From: Polytrichum commune
Taxonomy: Eukaryota > Streptophyta > Polytrichopsida > Polytrichales > Polytrichaceae
NCBI GenBank assembly: GCA_950295325.1
Contig: OX485806.1
Location: 49,595,169-49,659,168 of the forward strand
Direction: 5' to 3'
Length of the DNA stretch: 64,000 bases
Below, one piece after another: positions 20,614-32,282 of this stretch; positions within the stretch are counted from its first letter, which is position 1, and each line of letters opens with the position of its first letter. Under the pieces are notes generated by a model that was not told where the DNA came from, ran no database searches, and saw nothing but the letters and a program-made list of their open reading frames with translations. The position numbers and the translations under genes are program-made.

Positions 20614-23600
20614 TATGAGCCACAATCACCCCCACCCTTCAATTGCGTCCTAGTCCGGGTGGGAGATCATGTGCCACATTCAAGCATACCATTCACATGT
20701 GCAAGCATAATCAAGGAAATGGGAGAACTGGTGTGTATAACACCTTTTCTTATTAAGTCATTCAAGCATTCACAAATGCTTGATCACGATACAATGTCAA
20801 ATACAATTGAACCAATCAAATGCTTTACTACTCCTAGCCTAATGACGCCATTCCTCCACAACTGAGGATTCTTCCCACAACCTACTTCTATCTTCCATTA
20901 ACCACGATCTTATCTCAATTCGGCTTCCTCGGCACCTTGTTGATGTTGGTTCCACGCCACCGCAATACCACAACTAAGCCTGCAACCCATAACCGTTGAG
21001 TGTGATGAAACCTCGGACCGAGCTCCAGATTCCACTGCACCGCGATGAGAGGGCTGGCATTTCGGAAGAGCAATCCTAAGCGCCTGCTAGCGGGCCGTGC
21101 ATAGTGAGCTTCTCCCCTTGTACTAGTATGCTCAGGAGGCCTCTCCTTGCTTCATTTCGCGACAACTGTAGCTGATGACCTGTGTGCCGACCTCTCCACC
21201 CTTCCAAGATACCCACCAGGCACCTTCCCTGACCAAGCAAGTCTTTACCGAACAACCCATAGACTAACATCACAATTCATGCCGCACCCAAACAAAAGAA
21301 ACACTCCACCTTACCATCATTACTCCCTTGCTAGTTCTAGCAACATTCCCCGCGGTGTTGCTCCGGTTGTCAACCTCTAGCTGCTCATTGTGAGCAACTC
21401 ACTTTTTGCCTGACTGCCCTCCTTGATGCTGAGAAGAATTCATGGGGCACTTAGTGAAGAAGCAATGACCTACTAACTTTCAGCAACAAAACCCCTTTTG
21501 AGCAAATATGGAGAAGTTCACGCCCTTGTCTACAACTATCGTTTTTTTGAGAGCCTAAGAGCTCCACGGTGCTGAGAACGAATTGAAGTCTGTCGGTGAC
21601 TACACAAATGATGTTTGGCCTACTTCTGATGAGATTTGGTGTCTACACCTTTTCCTTGTAATTCATTCCCTGGCACTACCACGTTTCCCTGCATTTCTGA
21701 ATTCCATTCTAAAGTTTTCCTCAGCAAATACTCACTCCCCGAGCTTGCTGCTAGATAATACTTTCTCCACGATACCCTATAACCCCAACCAGAGTTCCCG
21801 TGCGGAGCGACAAAGAGAGAATTCCTACTACGACTGTGTATGTGACTCCCCGGTCACTACCAGCTTCCGAATCTTGTGGAAACTCATCAAACCTGCGTAC
21901 TCACCTGGTCCCCACAATGAACTCTTGTGCATGTCAATCATTAGCCACTAATTTGGAAGACTCCCTACCCACCGATCACCATTGCCGAGGACCTCACGCT
22001 ACTCCTTCGTGCTAATCTCTGCCCCTTGAGAAAAAAAAACCCCCTCCCTTCCTGCAGATCACACACATCCACGTTCGGAAGCTGGAGATTCTAGGAGGGG
22101 CTACGCAACTGTTAGACGTTCCCTTATCACTTGGAAGTGAGACCCAGGAAGTGGGGGCAAAGTGTCCATCATGTCTCGCCTCTTAACCTATCTCGGTAAC
22201 CCCATGACCTCGAATTACACCCACTAACTACTCCTCACCAGCCACGCAATCATCCACAGTGATCCCACAAGATGTGCTTCTTCATCGACAACTTGTTAGA
22301 GTGTCCACACAGGTGATGTTAAGTGACCGAAAGCCCTCCGTCCCTCGTCAGGGCTCAACCAACCAACACCCCGAAAGTGCGCTCATCTTCTCCTCACAAA
22401 GTTGATCCTACGTTCTTCATTCCCCAACTCACTTATACAACTAAACTCAACTTCCACAAGGACATGCACCACTTGTAAGCTATCGATTGTAACCGCACGC
22501 ACCCTACAGATAGCATCCGCTTCCACTGTCGCACGCCTTTCCTAAGACCAGCTACACCCCCTTCCACATCCCTTTAACCCAGAATTCCCACGGGAAGGTG
22601 TAACTTAGTGTTGAGTCACAACATTAAAGAGAAGAAGACAAATTCGAGTAAGGTAACGGCACTTAAATCAACAAGCATGCAAACTAGCAAGAAGGATTCA
22701 CAGAGAAGGAGAAGAACAACACCGAAGAAGAATGCCGAAGAAGCTCTCGGCCATGGAGCTCGGCCACGGCCTTAGGGCCCCTTTCCCACGGCATTATGCA
22801 CCTTACGCGCGGCAATAGGTCCTCCTATACCACGGCAATGGGTGCCCAGCGGGTTTAAGGAGGAATACTTAGGATTTAAGTAGTAGGCTACTATACTAGT
22901 ATTAAGAAATTAGTATTAGGCATTATGAAGTATATTAGGGCATATTGGAAATAGGATATTGAGATGAAAGGACCATTAAAGAGACAAGTATTTAGGAAGG
23001 GAAGATCAATGACTATATGAAGAGACATATTAACGGAGTATATAGGAATGTAGTATTTTTGAAGAGACATAATTATGTTTTAGAATTGTATTGAGGATGA
23101 ATGTCTATCCGAAGAAGCACGATTATGGAATAGGTAGAATGTAGGATTTTGAGGAAGCACGATTATGGAATATATGGGAATTTTAGATATTAAACTCAAG
23201 GAGACATTATGAAGACATTAAGGGGAATATAGGAATATGGTACATTCTACTAGCATGATCATTAATCAATCAACATAAAGATTTGATTGATCTCCAAAAA
23301 AAGAATTTAGAATGTAGCCACAACAAGGAGTTAGGGAAATCTTGGAATTATGAACATTAAGATGATGAAACGGTTGTAACCGTTTAGGATAGGAATCATC
23401 TACATATATCAAAGATAGTAAGTATCTAGGAAAGTGGAAGTTAACAACCACTCTTAGTATAGATTTTGGATAGGAAGAAAATACTATATAAGGGAAGCAA
23501 ATTAGGAGACCTATACCTCATTTCTACACAACGAAGTTATCACAAATTTGAGTGTCAAAAACACTTGAGTTTCTTTGTATCTCTCCTCTCGGAGCTCTTT

Positions 23601-25776
23601 TGCAATACAATATCTTTTCCACAAATGTGTGTGACCTTTCTCTCTCTCTTTCTCAAGTCGAACTACGAGTTGTCAATTGGTACTTGTGACTCAAGAGATT
23701 ATTAAACGAGAGAAGAGTAGGTGCTTTGAGAAAGAACTCAAAGTATTAGTGCGAGGGTGAGAACAAAGCGCTTAAGAAGAGTTGGAATATCAATGGAACT
23801 TTGAGAGTAGTTGTTGTGAGTAGTAACGACAATTTGACTTGAACGTCGGAATTACGATTGACTCTCTAAAGTGGAACTTATCTTTGAACTCCTCAAAAGG
23901 GAATTATAAATATACATGTGATTGAATGATTGAAGAATTATATGCATGTTTAAAGCAAAACCACTTAACGATTACAAACTCCTTCAAAAGAGGAGGAGCT
24001 TATTATTGAAAACTACATAATTGACTTATAAGTATTATACCTATTATACTACATATTGATTGTTGAACTTGTGATTGACAAGAATGATGAAGACATTAAT
24101 TCACATCAAAGTTTGAATACATATGAATGAAATAATATTAATATAAGATAATCTACTTACTACAATTGTTATTGAACTTCTTTTAAGATACTTTGTGAGT
24201 TGTTGGATGTCATTACAATTTGGAGGATTATTTATTAAAGAGAAGATCTCTCTCTCTCTTTTGAGCAAAACTCAAGAGAGATAGGTTTACTTCTCGTCAT
24301 CAAGAAACACTTTGTAGTAAAAGTGCTTTCTCTCTTAAGATACTTTGTGAGTTGTTGGATGTCATTAACAATCGGAGAAGAGTTATCCTCTTTTGAGCAA
24401 ACCTCAAAAGAGTTATAATTAATCTTATCATTAAAACACTTTGAAGATCAACGTGACATTGCAAAACAATTAATGTTGTGTTCATGAATTACAACTACTA
24501 TATATGTCAAGTTACAATATTATAAGTAGTAACACTTGAGCTTAAAAAGGAAGACTTAAGAATATTGTATCTTCTTCCTTATTATAAGATTACTATCATT
24601 TATGTGATTGATGTTATGAACTACAAAACTTAAGGATTCAAACAACATATTGAAACTATATTAATATATGTTATTGTTACACCTCTTGAAGCTTTCTTAA
24701 ATCTAAAGGTTCTTATTGTCATTGATGCCTTACATTGAGAATAAGAACTAAGATAATGAGATTGTGTTCACTCCGATAAATATATTCATATCATAAGGAG
24801 AAGAGAGGAGTTGTTAATTTGAGGACCGAACATATTAATGAGGCACGGTAGTTCTCAAGCGAATATAAATTTTACGTGATGAGCATCGTGAGTCTTCTTA
24901 GCTAATTTTGCAAAGGAACGACCCACGGCGTCCATCACTTAGCTCAAGAGACGCACGCAGATCATGTGTTGAGCAACATTGTGCAGGTGAGTGTGTGCAT
25001 CAGTTGCGGAGGAATACATGACACAATCCCGCTCTAGACCACCGACGAGAGAACAGTACTATGAACGCCGACTAGTCCTTGCATTTGGGCCGAAGCCTCA
25101 GTCCTCGGTGCTTCCTTTCCACGGTCCTTTCGCTCCCGTCCTCCGGCGAGTTGCGCCACACCAGCCCAGCGATCCCTCCATGCGATTTTGACTTAGATCA
25201 AACTCCTTGAGCCTCCCAGCAGCCGCACCAAATCTGAATCCCGTTCCGTAGAGGAGCCTTGGGTTGTCACCACTTGGTCCCCCGGCATCTCAACACCCAA
25301 GACTAGGCTCTGTGATTCCTCACAGTACATCAAGACCTTTTTGCCCTCTTCCCGACATCCAACACTCCTCCCTACATGCATAATCCTTAACATGGTTGCT
25401 TAGGAGCACCGCTGGACTGGAAAGATTTCCCACTTCGGCAGGGCTCCACCCTCTTGCTACCTCTCTCCCTCTCCCACTATGCATAATGAGGCTTCAACCT
25501 CCTACCTCCTGAGACCCCTCCAAGCTCCTTTTTTTTTCTCGCATTGCCCGGCATTTTTCGGGCCGCCCGGAAAGAAAAACGGGTTTGCATTCCTTCCTTG
25601 CCCTTTCCTTCCAAGACCCCACTTGCCCACACCCTTCAAGTGTATTTAATTATTTTTTTAATTTAATTTTCCTTACCACTTCCCAAAGGTAAGGTTGACC
25701 TTATAAAAATTGTTTTCCATCTCTTAACTTTACGGTGAAGTTAACAACCATGTGAGCACAACTTTTTGGGCTCACA
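20614..25776 (+). mobile_element. LTR-like element F, TGTCAG family, nested in E2 and holding G
   Basis: Runs from TATGAGCCACAATCACCCCC to TTTTTGGGCTCACA, flanked by TCATC (20,609-20,613) and TCACC (25,777-25,781). The unmutated E sequence at this point reads CTCACCAACGG, so the left copy has one change. The terminus starts TA instead of TG, a common C-to-T decay. Total 5,163 bp, or about 2.83 kb without element G. Non-coding. The left part (20.6-22.6 kb) is C-rich with no persistent frame; the right part (24.9-25.8 kb) is similar. Confidence 0.8.
22609..24937. mobile_element. LTR-like element G, nested in F
   Basis: A 2,329-bp AT-rich insertion from TGTTGAGTCACAACATT to CACGGCGTCCATCA, flanked by exact CTTAG repeats (22,604-22,608 and 24,938-24,942). 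The sharp composition change at both ends supports the boundaries. It is not similar in sequence to the TGTCAG or E families. No coding frame; it contains several imperfect internal repeats (for example TTTTGAGCAAAxCTCAAxAGAG twice near 24,260 and 24,393, and AAGATACTTTGTGAGTTGTT near 24,185 and 24,336). Probably a solo LTR of a long-LTR retrotransposon, orientation unknown. Confidence 0.75.
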
Positions 25777-25868
25777 TCACCAACGGGGCCACAAGTCCCG
25801 GGTGTCACTCCGGGGTCCTCCTTGTGCCCATGGTGTTTTGCACACTCCTCATGGAGAGGTGCGCGACA

Positions 25869-26620
25869 CCACAGGAGCATGTGGGGCCTCTGCAAGCCGT
25901 TTTTAAACGGTTGCCGCGGTGGAAATTACGCTTGCACCATAGGAAGTGCAAGTTTCTCCATGACCGACTAGCATATCTAGGTCATATGATTATTCCAAGA
26001 GGTTTTGGGGTGCAGCAAACTAAGATGGATGTTTTGCAGAAGATCCCGCACCGGTCGATGTGCCGAGACTTCGTGCTTTCTTGGGCTTGGCAAATTACTA
26101 CTGTCGATTTGTCAAGAATTTTAGCTTGATTGCCAAGCCTTTTACCATTCTCACGAGCAAGGACCAACCTTGGACTTGGGGTCGTAAGCAGTTGCAGGCA
26201 TTTGAGACATTGAAGCAGAAACTAGGTGTGGCTCCAATGCTTCGACGTCCGAATGTCTCCAATTCCTTTCAGTTGTATACAGACTGGGGTTCATTGGGTT
26301 TGGGAGCAAATCTCACTCAGGAGGATGACTCTGGCCAAGAGTATGCTGTTGCTTATGCTTTGTGAAGCAATAACACTGTGGAGGCCAATTATTTGTCCTA
26401 TGAGGTGTGGGCTATTGCCCATTTCCGGCCATATCTCTATAATCAGCATTTTATTTTGATTATTGACCATTAGCCTTTACGGTGGCTCTTGGAGTCGGAT
26501 AAGTTTATTGGCAAGCTCGCCATGTGGGCTTTATTGCTCCAAGAGTATGATTTGAGGTGATACACCGTGTCGGAATTACCAACTTGGATGCAGATAGATT
26601 GTCACGCAATCCAAGTCCTT
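25869..26620 (+). pseudogene. RT C-terminus and RNase H of gypsy-2
   Basis: Resumes in frame after E2 with EHVGPLQAVFKRL, then LRLHHRKCKFLHDRLAYLGH, LRAFLGLANYYCRFVKNFS and KDQPWTWGRKQLQAFETLKQ, the connection region. RNase H begins at FQLYTDWGSLGLGANLTQ (26,267; first catalytic Asp in YTD) and continues EANYLSYEVWAIAHFRPYLY and LIIDH with a stop, then PLRWLLESDK. Stops at 26,363 and 26,472 and a frameshift near 26,070 and 26,555 break it. The reading ends with TNLDADRLSRNPSP, the family's conserved DALSR-like box. Confidence 0.85.
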
Positions 26621-27744
26621 TGGATGAGGACTTGACCAGGGCCAGGTGGCATGGGAATTGTGATCGAGAGGCGGTTCCAGGCTGGCATGCAACTGCTTAC
26701 CTCACTTTGTTTTTTGGCGTTGTTGTTGAGGTTCTGATATAGGGCTCGGATGATGAGACTAATCGACCTTTGCGGATATATGGGACGATCTTCCCGTATT
26801 GCATAAGCTTCAACAAGGAATATTTCCCTTGTCTATCTCAGCGATGGAAATGGATCGGATTGGACATCGAATAATAAGATTTTATTGAAAGAACGGGTTG
26901 TTATTTCAATTGTGGTCGGATGGGACAAGGCGTATTGTCCCTAGACCGGATCAGAGGGCCTTTTTGGTACGACAAGTGCATGAGGAACTTGGCCATTTTG
27001 GCATACGCAAGACACATTTAATATTGCGTGGCCAATATTTGTGGGTAGGCATGTATTAACATGTAGCTGCTTATGTCGGTAGGTGTGGAGTTTGTGACCG
27101 GCTCAGGTCTAGCTTCAACACCTTGTCACCTCAATTACAGCCCTTACCTATCATGGGATTGGGCTACCTCTGGTCATTGGACTTTGCAGGACCGTTGGTT
27201 GTTACACCACGTGGAGCAAAATATGTATTAGTGATGGTGGAGCATTTTAGCAAGTGAATTGAGCTTGTCGCTCTATCCCAAAACTCTGCAGAGTTGGCTG
27301 CAGCAGCCTTTTTAGATCGTATGTTGGCACATTTTGGAGCACCTGCTAAGGTATTGACGGACTAAGGGAGGGAGTTCCTCGGTGCTTTTGAGGAGTTGTG
27401 CACTAAGGCCCTTATAGATCACCGTACCACCTCACGGAATCATCCGGAGGTGGATGGCTTGGATGAACGGGTTGTTCAAACAACCAAGCGTGGCTGGAGG
27501 AAGTATGGATTACTTCGGGGGAGCCACCAGGATTGAGACCTTATGTTGCCTTGAATTGCTATGGGCTACCAATTTAGTAGGCAAACCTCATTGGCGTCCT
27601 ACAACCCATATCAGTTGTTGTATGGCCGTGAGCCTATACTTTTGAATTTTAATCGGAAAAAAGTTAGGTCCTGTTGTGGACTTGGATGACCCAAACATTT
27701 GGGCAGAGTGTTTGCAGAGGCGGGCTCAATGTTTCTAAAGAGCC
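26621..27744 (+). pseudogene. Integrase of gypsy-2
   Basis: After a charged linker, the HHCC zinc-binding domain reads VHEELGHFGIRKTH (26,979) and CGVCDR (27,088). The first catalytic Asp is in LWSLDFAGPLVV (27,170), the second in KVLTD followed by a stop and GREFLGAFEEL (27,352), and the third acid region reads TSRNHPEVDGLDERVVQTTK (27,430), with the expected Glu. Downstream NLVGKPHWRPTT marks the C-terminal part. Stops at 27,057, 27,256 and 27,363 and frameshifts show decay. All three acids of the DDE triad appear conserved by sense. Confidence 0.8.
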
Positions 27745-28305
27745 ATGCTTATGGCTATGGAAAATTTGTCCATTGCTCAACATCATGACATATTGCATAA
27801 TGCACGCATTCGCAGTGGTACTTACCAACCTCAATTGCAAAGATTCCGGCAAAGGAATTATGTTTATCTCCAATGTAAAGCGCCCACAACATTGGATGTC
27901 AAGCCAGGGCGTACTATCCTTTGGGTAAAGGAGGTGTTGCCGAGTGGTTTGTTGTTGTTGGAAGGCAAGGATGGCCGGGAATGTTGTGAGGATTCCAAAA
28001 ACTGTGCCCTGTGTCATCTACTTATTGAAGGTATAGTTCATCCTGAGCTGGCCATCGTGCCAGAGGGCCTTCCATATTTTGTATGTGGGGAGAAGAAAGA
28101 AGCAGCTACTATACTCTTGTGTGATCAGTGTCAACGTGGTTGGCACATGGCATGCTTGAGGCCACCTTTGACTTCCATCTGGATAGTGGAATTGTCTTCG
28201 CTGTCGAGGATCTTTGGTACCTGGTGCTTCTACGAGTTGTATTCAATGATCCCATGTGGCTTTCACTATGTTATGTATGCTCAAATGGAAAATGATGGGT
28301 TATAG
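27745..28305 (+). pseudogene. Integrase C-terminal tail with PHD finger
   Basis: A 186-codon frame open from 27,745. The first 75 residues are the integrase tail (ARIRSGTYQPQLQRFRQRNY, then RTILWVKEVLPSGLLLLEG, a GPY/F-like module). Residues 108-140 read a PHD finger: Y111-F-V-C114, LLC126-D-Q-C129-Q-R-G-W-H134-M-A-C137-L-R-P-P-L. The first Cys of the C4HC3 pattern is Tyr here. The last Cys pair is kept in the +1 frame at about 28,177-28,205 as PSG, a stop, and WNCLRCRG, so a frameshift separates it. PHD fingers bind histone H3 tails. Many gypsy elements (chromoviruses) use a chromodomain at this position, so I infer that this PHD finger is an alternative targeting module. Confidence 0.75.
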
Positions 28306-28538
28306 TTTAGAGACGCGATCAAACATGAGACGGCAAATTTAATTCTTTAGAATCTGATGGCCAAACATCGTAGGCGATTAAGGATGGGGATTACAGTGCA
28401 CCCAACCTACAATTCTTTGGAATGACATTCACCACACTCATTGGTTGCAGAGCAATTCTTCATCATCCATGCCCTTTGGATTGGGATTGGTTCTAGCTGC
28501 TTGGCGGGATTCCATAGTCAACTAAGGGGGGCATGTGG

Positions 28539-29079
28539 AGGTGTGTTGTTTATATGTGTTTTTGCCATGTTTTAGTTATATTTATTAGTGGTGGCTGGTA
28601 TTTGAGCTGCAATGACACACAATCACTATTTACATGATAGTTGTCACGGTATGCAGCATTGGTGGCCGCACCTTATCTGTGGGATTTCATCCATTTATAT
28701 TTGGATGGATGAATCTTAGAAGTTGGAGAGATGCTCTTAACTGAGGAGCCTCTTCCTTGGTTTGGCATTTCTGCTAAGTCAAGCTTTGTGAGTGAGTGTG
28801 TGAAAAGAGCTTCTGTGAGGTGAAGATTGCATTTTTTTGCAATAAATCTTGAGTTTTTCTCCCCTTACTTACACTTTTGGATTCTCCCATGATGGAGTGA
28901 GAGATAACTTGACTCATTGTGTGCATTTGAATAGAAATTTAAAGCTCTTACAAGGGTTTGACTTTCTTCCTTCTCTGTAGAGGTGTGTTGTTTATGTGTG
29001 TTTTTGCCATGTTATAGTTATATTTATTAGTAGCGGTTGGTACTCGAGCTGTAGTGACACACGATCGCTATTTACACGA
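28539..29079 (+). repeat. 3' LTR of gypsy-2 followed by a partial second copy
   Basis: The segment AGGTGTGTTGTTTATATGTG occurs at 28,539 and again as AGGTGTGTTGTTTATGTGTG at 28,981; the two copies match over about 98 bp to ..ATTTACAxGA. The first is preceded by a purine-rich tract (AAGGGGGGCATGTGGAGG, 28,524-28,541) where second-strand priming would occur, so LTR start is about 28,542. The first unit is 442 bp long. The second copy breaks off at 29,079. This looks like a tandem LTR-LTR junction or a truncated duplicate. Confidence 0.6.
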
Positions 29080-30634
29080 CATGAAGATGTCTCCGGAAGG
29101 TTGTGCTATCCCTTAATTTCAATTAGTGGATTGGGTTTGAGCATTATGTTGTAAGATTTGGTTTTGAGGTTATGTTGTATGTACGTGGTTTTGGTGTTTG
29201 CTTAAGTGAGGAGTATTGGCTATTGGTGGTTTTCCAGTTTACATTTGTTGAGCATGAATAGGGTTGAGGTATTTGATAACGATTATGTGTATTTGTTGCA
29301 TGTTCATATGGACATTAGGGGGATGTGGCATTATTCAAAGAAATTAGTAATGTTGTTTGCGTTGATGCCTCTATGTATGCCTAATACAAGGATAGTGAGT
29401 GCTACCATCTGACAACTTCTAGTGTGTTGACCAAGGGTTGGTATTTTAGTTTTTTTGTCGGGTGACAATAATGGGGTCTCAATCTGGGCCGATATGAATT
29501 CAATGAACTAGAGGCTTGAGTATTGGGTTGTATAAATGTGTGGTTTCCCTAGGGAGGTGGTGGTGATTATAAAGATGTTGGGTTTGAGCCTAGTTAGGCA
29601 TTGACAAACGCCTTAGTATACTCTATTTGTTCACTTGCGTTGATTTGGGGTACAATTTGTTTTGCACTAGAAGAATCACAATTCTCCCAATTCCATCAAG
29701 TTTTGTCTTAGAAGTTTATTGGCATGCTTGATTATTTAATTCACAAGTTAAAGGAAAAAACCATGGTTTAGTAACCAAAACAAGTTTGTCACTTTTGTGC
29801 ATGTGGGAATTGTGTTCTCTTGGGGGCTTCTTAGGTGAGTGCATGCGTGCTTTAGGAGTGCGTCTCTTGTTGAGGAGCGGAAGAGGATTAGTTTGTGTAT
29901 TGCCATACAACTTTGTTTTGTTGGGTTGTTCGGATGTTATCGAGGGTGGTGTTCATGCACATGGAAAGAAGGTGAAGGTATGTGTCAAGTTCTTGTAATG
30001 GGCATACGTTGTAGAGGGGGGAGGGAATTGGATGGGCCAAATGGTGTGTTTTCTTTGGTTTCCCATGTATTAATCATATCGTAGTTTGAGAATTTGTGTG
30101 ATTTGTGCATCTGTGCATTGGGGTGTCAACTAGAAGTGGTTGAAGAGAGGGGAAGGGAATATTGGGTTGTTGAGCCATCTTGATGTGTATGAGCATTGGA
30201 CCAATGCTATGGTTGTGAGTTGGAAAGTATATTCCTTCTAAATGTAGGCTTTGAGGTGATTAATGTGTGTGGTATGGTGGTATGGAGGCATTATATAAAG
30301 ATTTTGGAACGCTAGAAAAGGGGGGGGGAGCAATAAGCAATGAGAGCATTAGGGAAGGAATGGACTCAAAAGGTTGTTGCCCTTGTAATAACCAAAAAAA
30401 TAAATTCTTAATATCCCAAGCCTTGTAGTACAAAGGCGTACCCACGAGCTCACATGGCACATAAGGTGCCACATGGTTTTGGACCATGGGTCCGAGCCAC
30501 TAGAATCGTGCTTAGCGTACTCAACCTTGCCAATGTGACTCTGGAAGTACATAGTGAAGGTCACAACAACATGACAAGTACTAAAGGATTACACCATGAC
30601 AAGTCCACACCCTAACGTGTCAATTGTTTAGTGG
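29080..30634. other. Intergenic, no recognisable content
   Basis: Read on both strands; only short frames without protein-like composition. A G9 run sits near 30,319. The last stretch (30,400-30,630) resembles moderately GC repeat DNA flanking the MITE. No gene, RNA or element boundary is supported. Confidence 0.4.
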
Positions 30635-30642
30635 GTCCGGTT

Positions 30643-31050
30643 CACGGGGAGGTCACTTCATTGTCAAGTTGACACCACGTGCGGACAAAGTTTGCTACCC
30701 CTATATTACATGCCATATATAATTTTAAAATTTATGATATTTTTTCTACATATACATAACCATTGATAGTATCTTTTGTATACTTTTTGAAAATTTTAGT
30801 CATTTTTATTTTTTTTAGTAATTGTTTTAGTTCAATTTTCTGTCATTCTAGTCAGAAATGGTATGTTTTATGAAAAAAAAAAATCATCAAATTTAGTTAC
30901 CACTTTTGACTATGTCATAGGTACTGTGTATATCTACTCATGAAAAAAATTTGATAAAATTTTAACCCATTTTGGTGGTGCAACTTACCAAAAGAAGATT
31001 TTTTTTGGTCGCACATGGTGTTCACTTGACAATGGAGTGATCTACCCGTG
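30643..31050. mobile_element. hAT-like MITE, copy 1
   Basis: A 408-bp AT-rich element with terminal inverted repeats: left CACGGGGAGGTCACTTCATT GTCAAGTTG.., right (reverse complement) CACGGGTAGATCACTCCATT GTCAAGTG.. . The arms stay similar for about 45 bp through CACCAxGTGCG. It is flanked by exact 8-bp repeats GTCCGGTT (30,635-30,642 and 31,051-31,058). An 8-bp target duplication is typical of hAT transposons. It has no coding capacity, so it depends on a transposase encoded elsewhere. A second copy lies at 58,217-58,626 in opposite orientation. Confidence 0.88.
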
Positions 31051-31058
31051 GTCCGGTT

Positions 31059-32274
31059 TCTAGTAGCTTTGAGCCGAACCTCATTTTCAGTTGAGTTTGA
31101 AGACAAAATATTAGAGAAAATATTTTTGGGGACCAAAATCATGGGCACCATTTGAGTTCATTCCACCCCTAATGATGGATTTCTTTTTCAAAAATATGTT
31201 TCATAAAATTTGAATAGTTTGGCTATAAATGAAATGCAAGGGGGCATTTGACATTCAAAAAATAAACCCTATTACAATAAAATGCATGCTCTACATGTTG
31301 TCAAGGGGTCTATTATCATGTAATCAACCTAGTATTTGTAGATCTAGAAATAAGCCTTAATATATTATTTTAGTGTGAATGTTAATAAATGGAACTCAAA
31401 AATAACTATAATTATCTACATGAATTGAAAGGACATAAATTTAATATATCAACAATGTACTAAAAATCACATCTTGATTATATTATCGTATCATTATACT
31501 CGACAATAGTTGGAACCCTATATCATTCGGTTATCATGCACGTGACCTTGTTGTAGTTGAAAGTTATAATCCCATACATGAAGGTATTTGCCATCATGTA
31601 ATCAACCTTGCATATAGATACTTGAATACATGATACACATGTGTTTGTAGTATAACCCATTGGCATTTCTTCCCCGCTGTGGCATATGTTGGAAGTGTTC
31701 TACTCTCTCATTTGTTACTGTGCTTTGCAAAATGTGCATTTAAATTGTACAAAGTTTTTGGAGTTGGAAAAAAACATCTTCTAGATTAAATATATTATCT
31801 CAAGGTTCACTTACAAATTAAATACCTCCTTCACAATTCACTTTCACTTCAAATTTGAGAAAGGTTTTAAAGATGTTTTTATCCATATGATGTAGCTCAT
31901 GAGAATTTGACCATGCAACATGCATCATTGAAGCTAGGGAAATGATAAAATATGGATTTACCAACAAATAATTGTTTAAGTCATAAGGTAAGCAAAAATA
32001 CTATAAATTTTCAAGAAAAATTTAGGATTACGATTTGTACATCTACCTCTACTTTCAAATTATTAATAGCCATTTTATTTGTAGACAACAAAAAATTTAA
32101 ATAGGAAATAAATCCCCCTTATATATATATTATAAACATAAATACCTCTATAATTTCCTCTTTATACACTTATTTTATTTTATTTATGGTTTTAAAGAAA
32201 ACTTACCTCTCCAAAAACAATTGTAGCACCCTATTGGTTGATATATAACTAGTTGGAGCAATACCCTTCCCATA
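31059..32274. other. Intergenic, AT-rich, no recognisable content
   Basis: Low-complexity AT-rich DNA with no sustained frame on either strand and no clear repeat. Confidence 0.4.
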
Positions 32275-32282
32275 TGTATACT

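Larger units (their letters stand above)
17862..25868 (+). mobile_element. E-family LTR-like element E2, inserted in gypsy-2 RT
   Basis: The most complete E copy. It begins with (G)GTCGCAACCCTTGC and ends with GGTGCGCGACA, flanked by CCACA (17,857-17,861 and 25,869-25,873). Flanking CACCACAG is present on both sides, and the gypsy frame continues SKTPQ-EHV. Without the nested elements D and F it is about 1.02 kb. The first base is G instead of the T seen in other copies. A longer direct repeat (ACACCACAG) can also be read, so a 9-bp duplication is a formal alternative; the exact 5-bp AGGGC duplication at E1b favours 5 bp. Non-coding. Blocks include a palindromic GTTGGGCCTAGAAGCCCCCAAC stem (split here into short arms) at about 18,330. 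Confidence 0.75.
13230..28980 (+). mobile_element. Ty3/gypsy retrotransposon relic with methyltransferase and PHD finger (gypsy-2)
   Basis: Plus-strand order: gag with a CCHC knuckle (13,230-14,215), protease (15,185-15,442), C5-cytosine methyltransferase (15,865-16,829), RT (17,158-17,862), then after the E2 insertion RT end and RNase H (25,869-26,620), integrase (26,930-27,640), C-terminal tail with PHD finger (27,745-28,210), polypurine-like tract and 3' LTR (28,540-28,980). Without the insertion the body is about 7.7 kb. The RT fragments are continuous across E2: the codons before it encode SKTPQ and those after encode EHV. No 5' LTR is present; the 5' side abuts the E cluster. Multiple stops and frameshifts show it is inactive. 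Confidence 0.85.

Noticed and set aside
21583-22015. A 122-codon frame in element F
   Set aside because: It sits inside a non-coding LTR-like element, has low-complexity Ser/Pro composition and no homology I can see.
17854-25874. E2 as a Mutator-like element with a 9-bp duplication (ACACCACAG)
   Set aside because: The nine bases are repeated, but the E1b copy has only a 5-bp duplication and TG..CA ends, so the extra match is better explained by the shared bases ACA at the element end.
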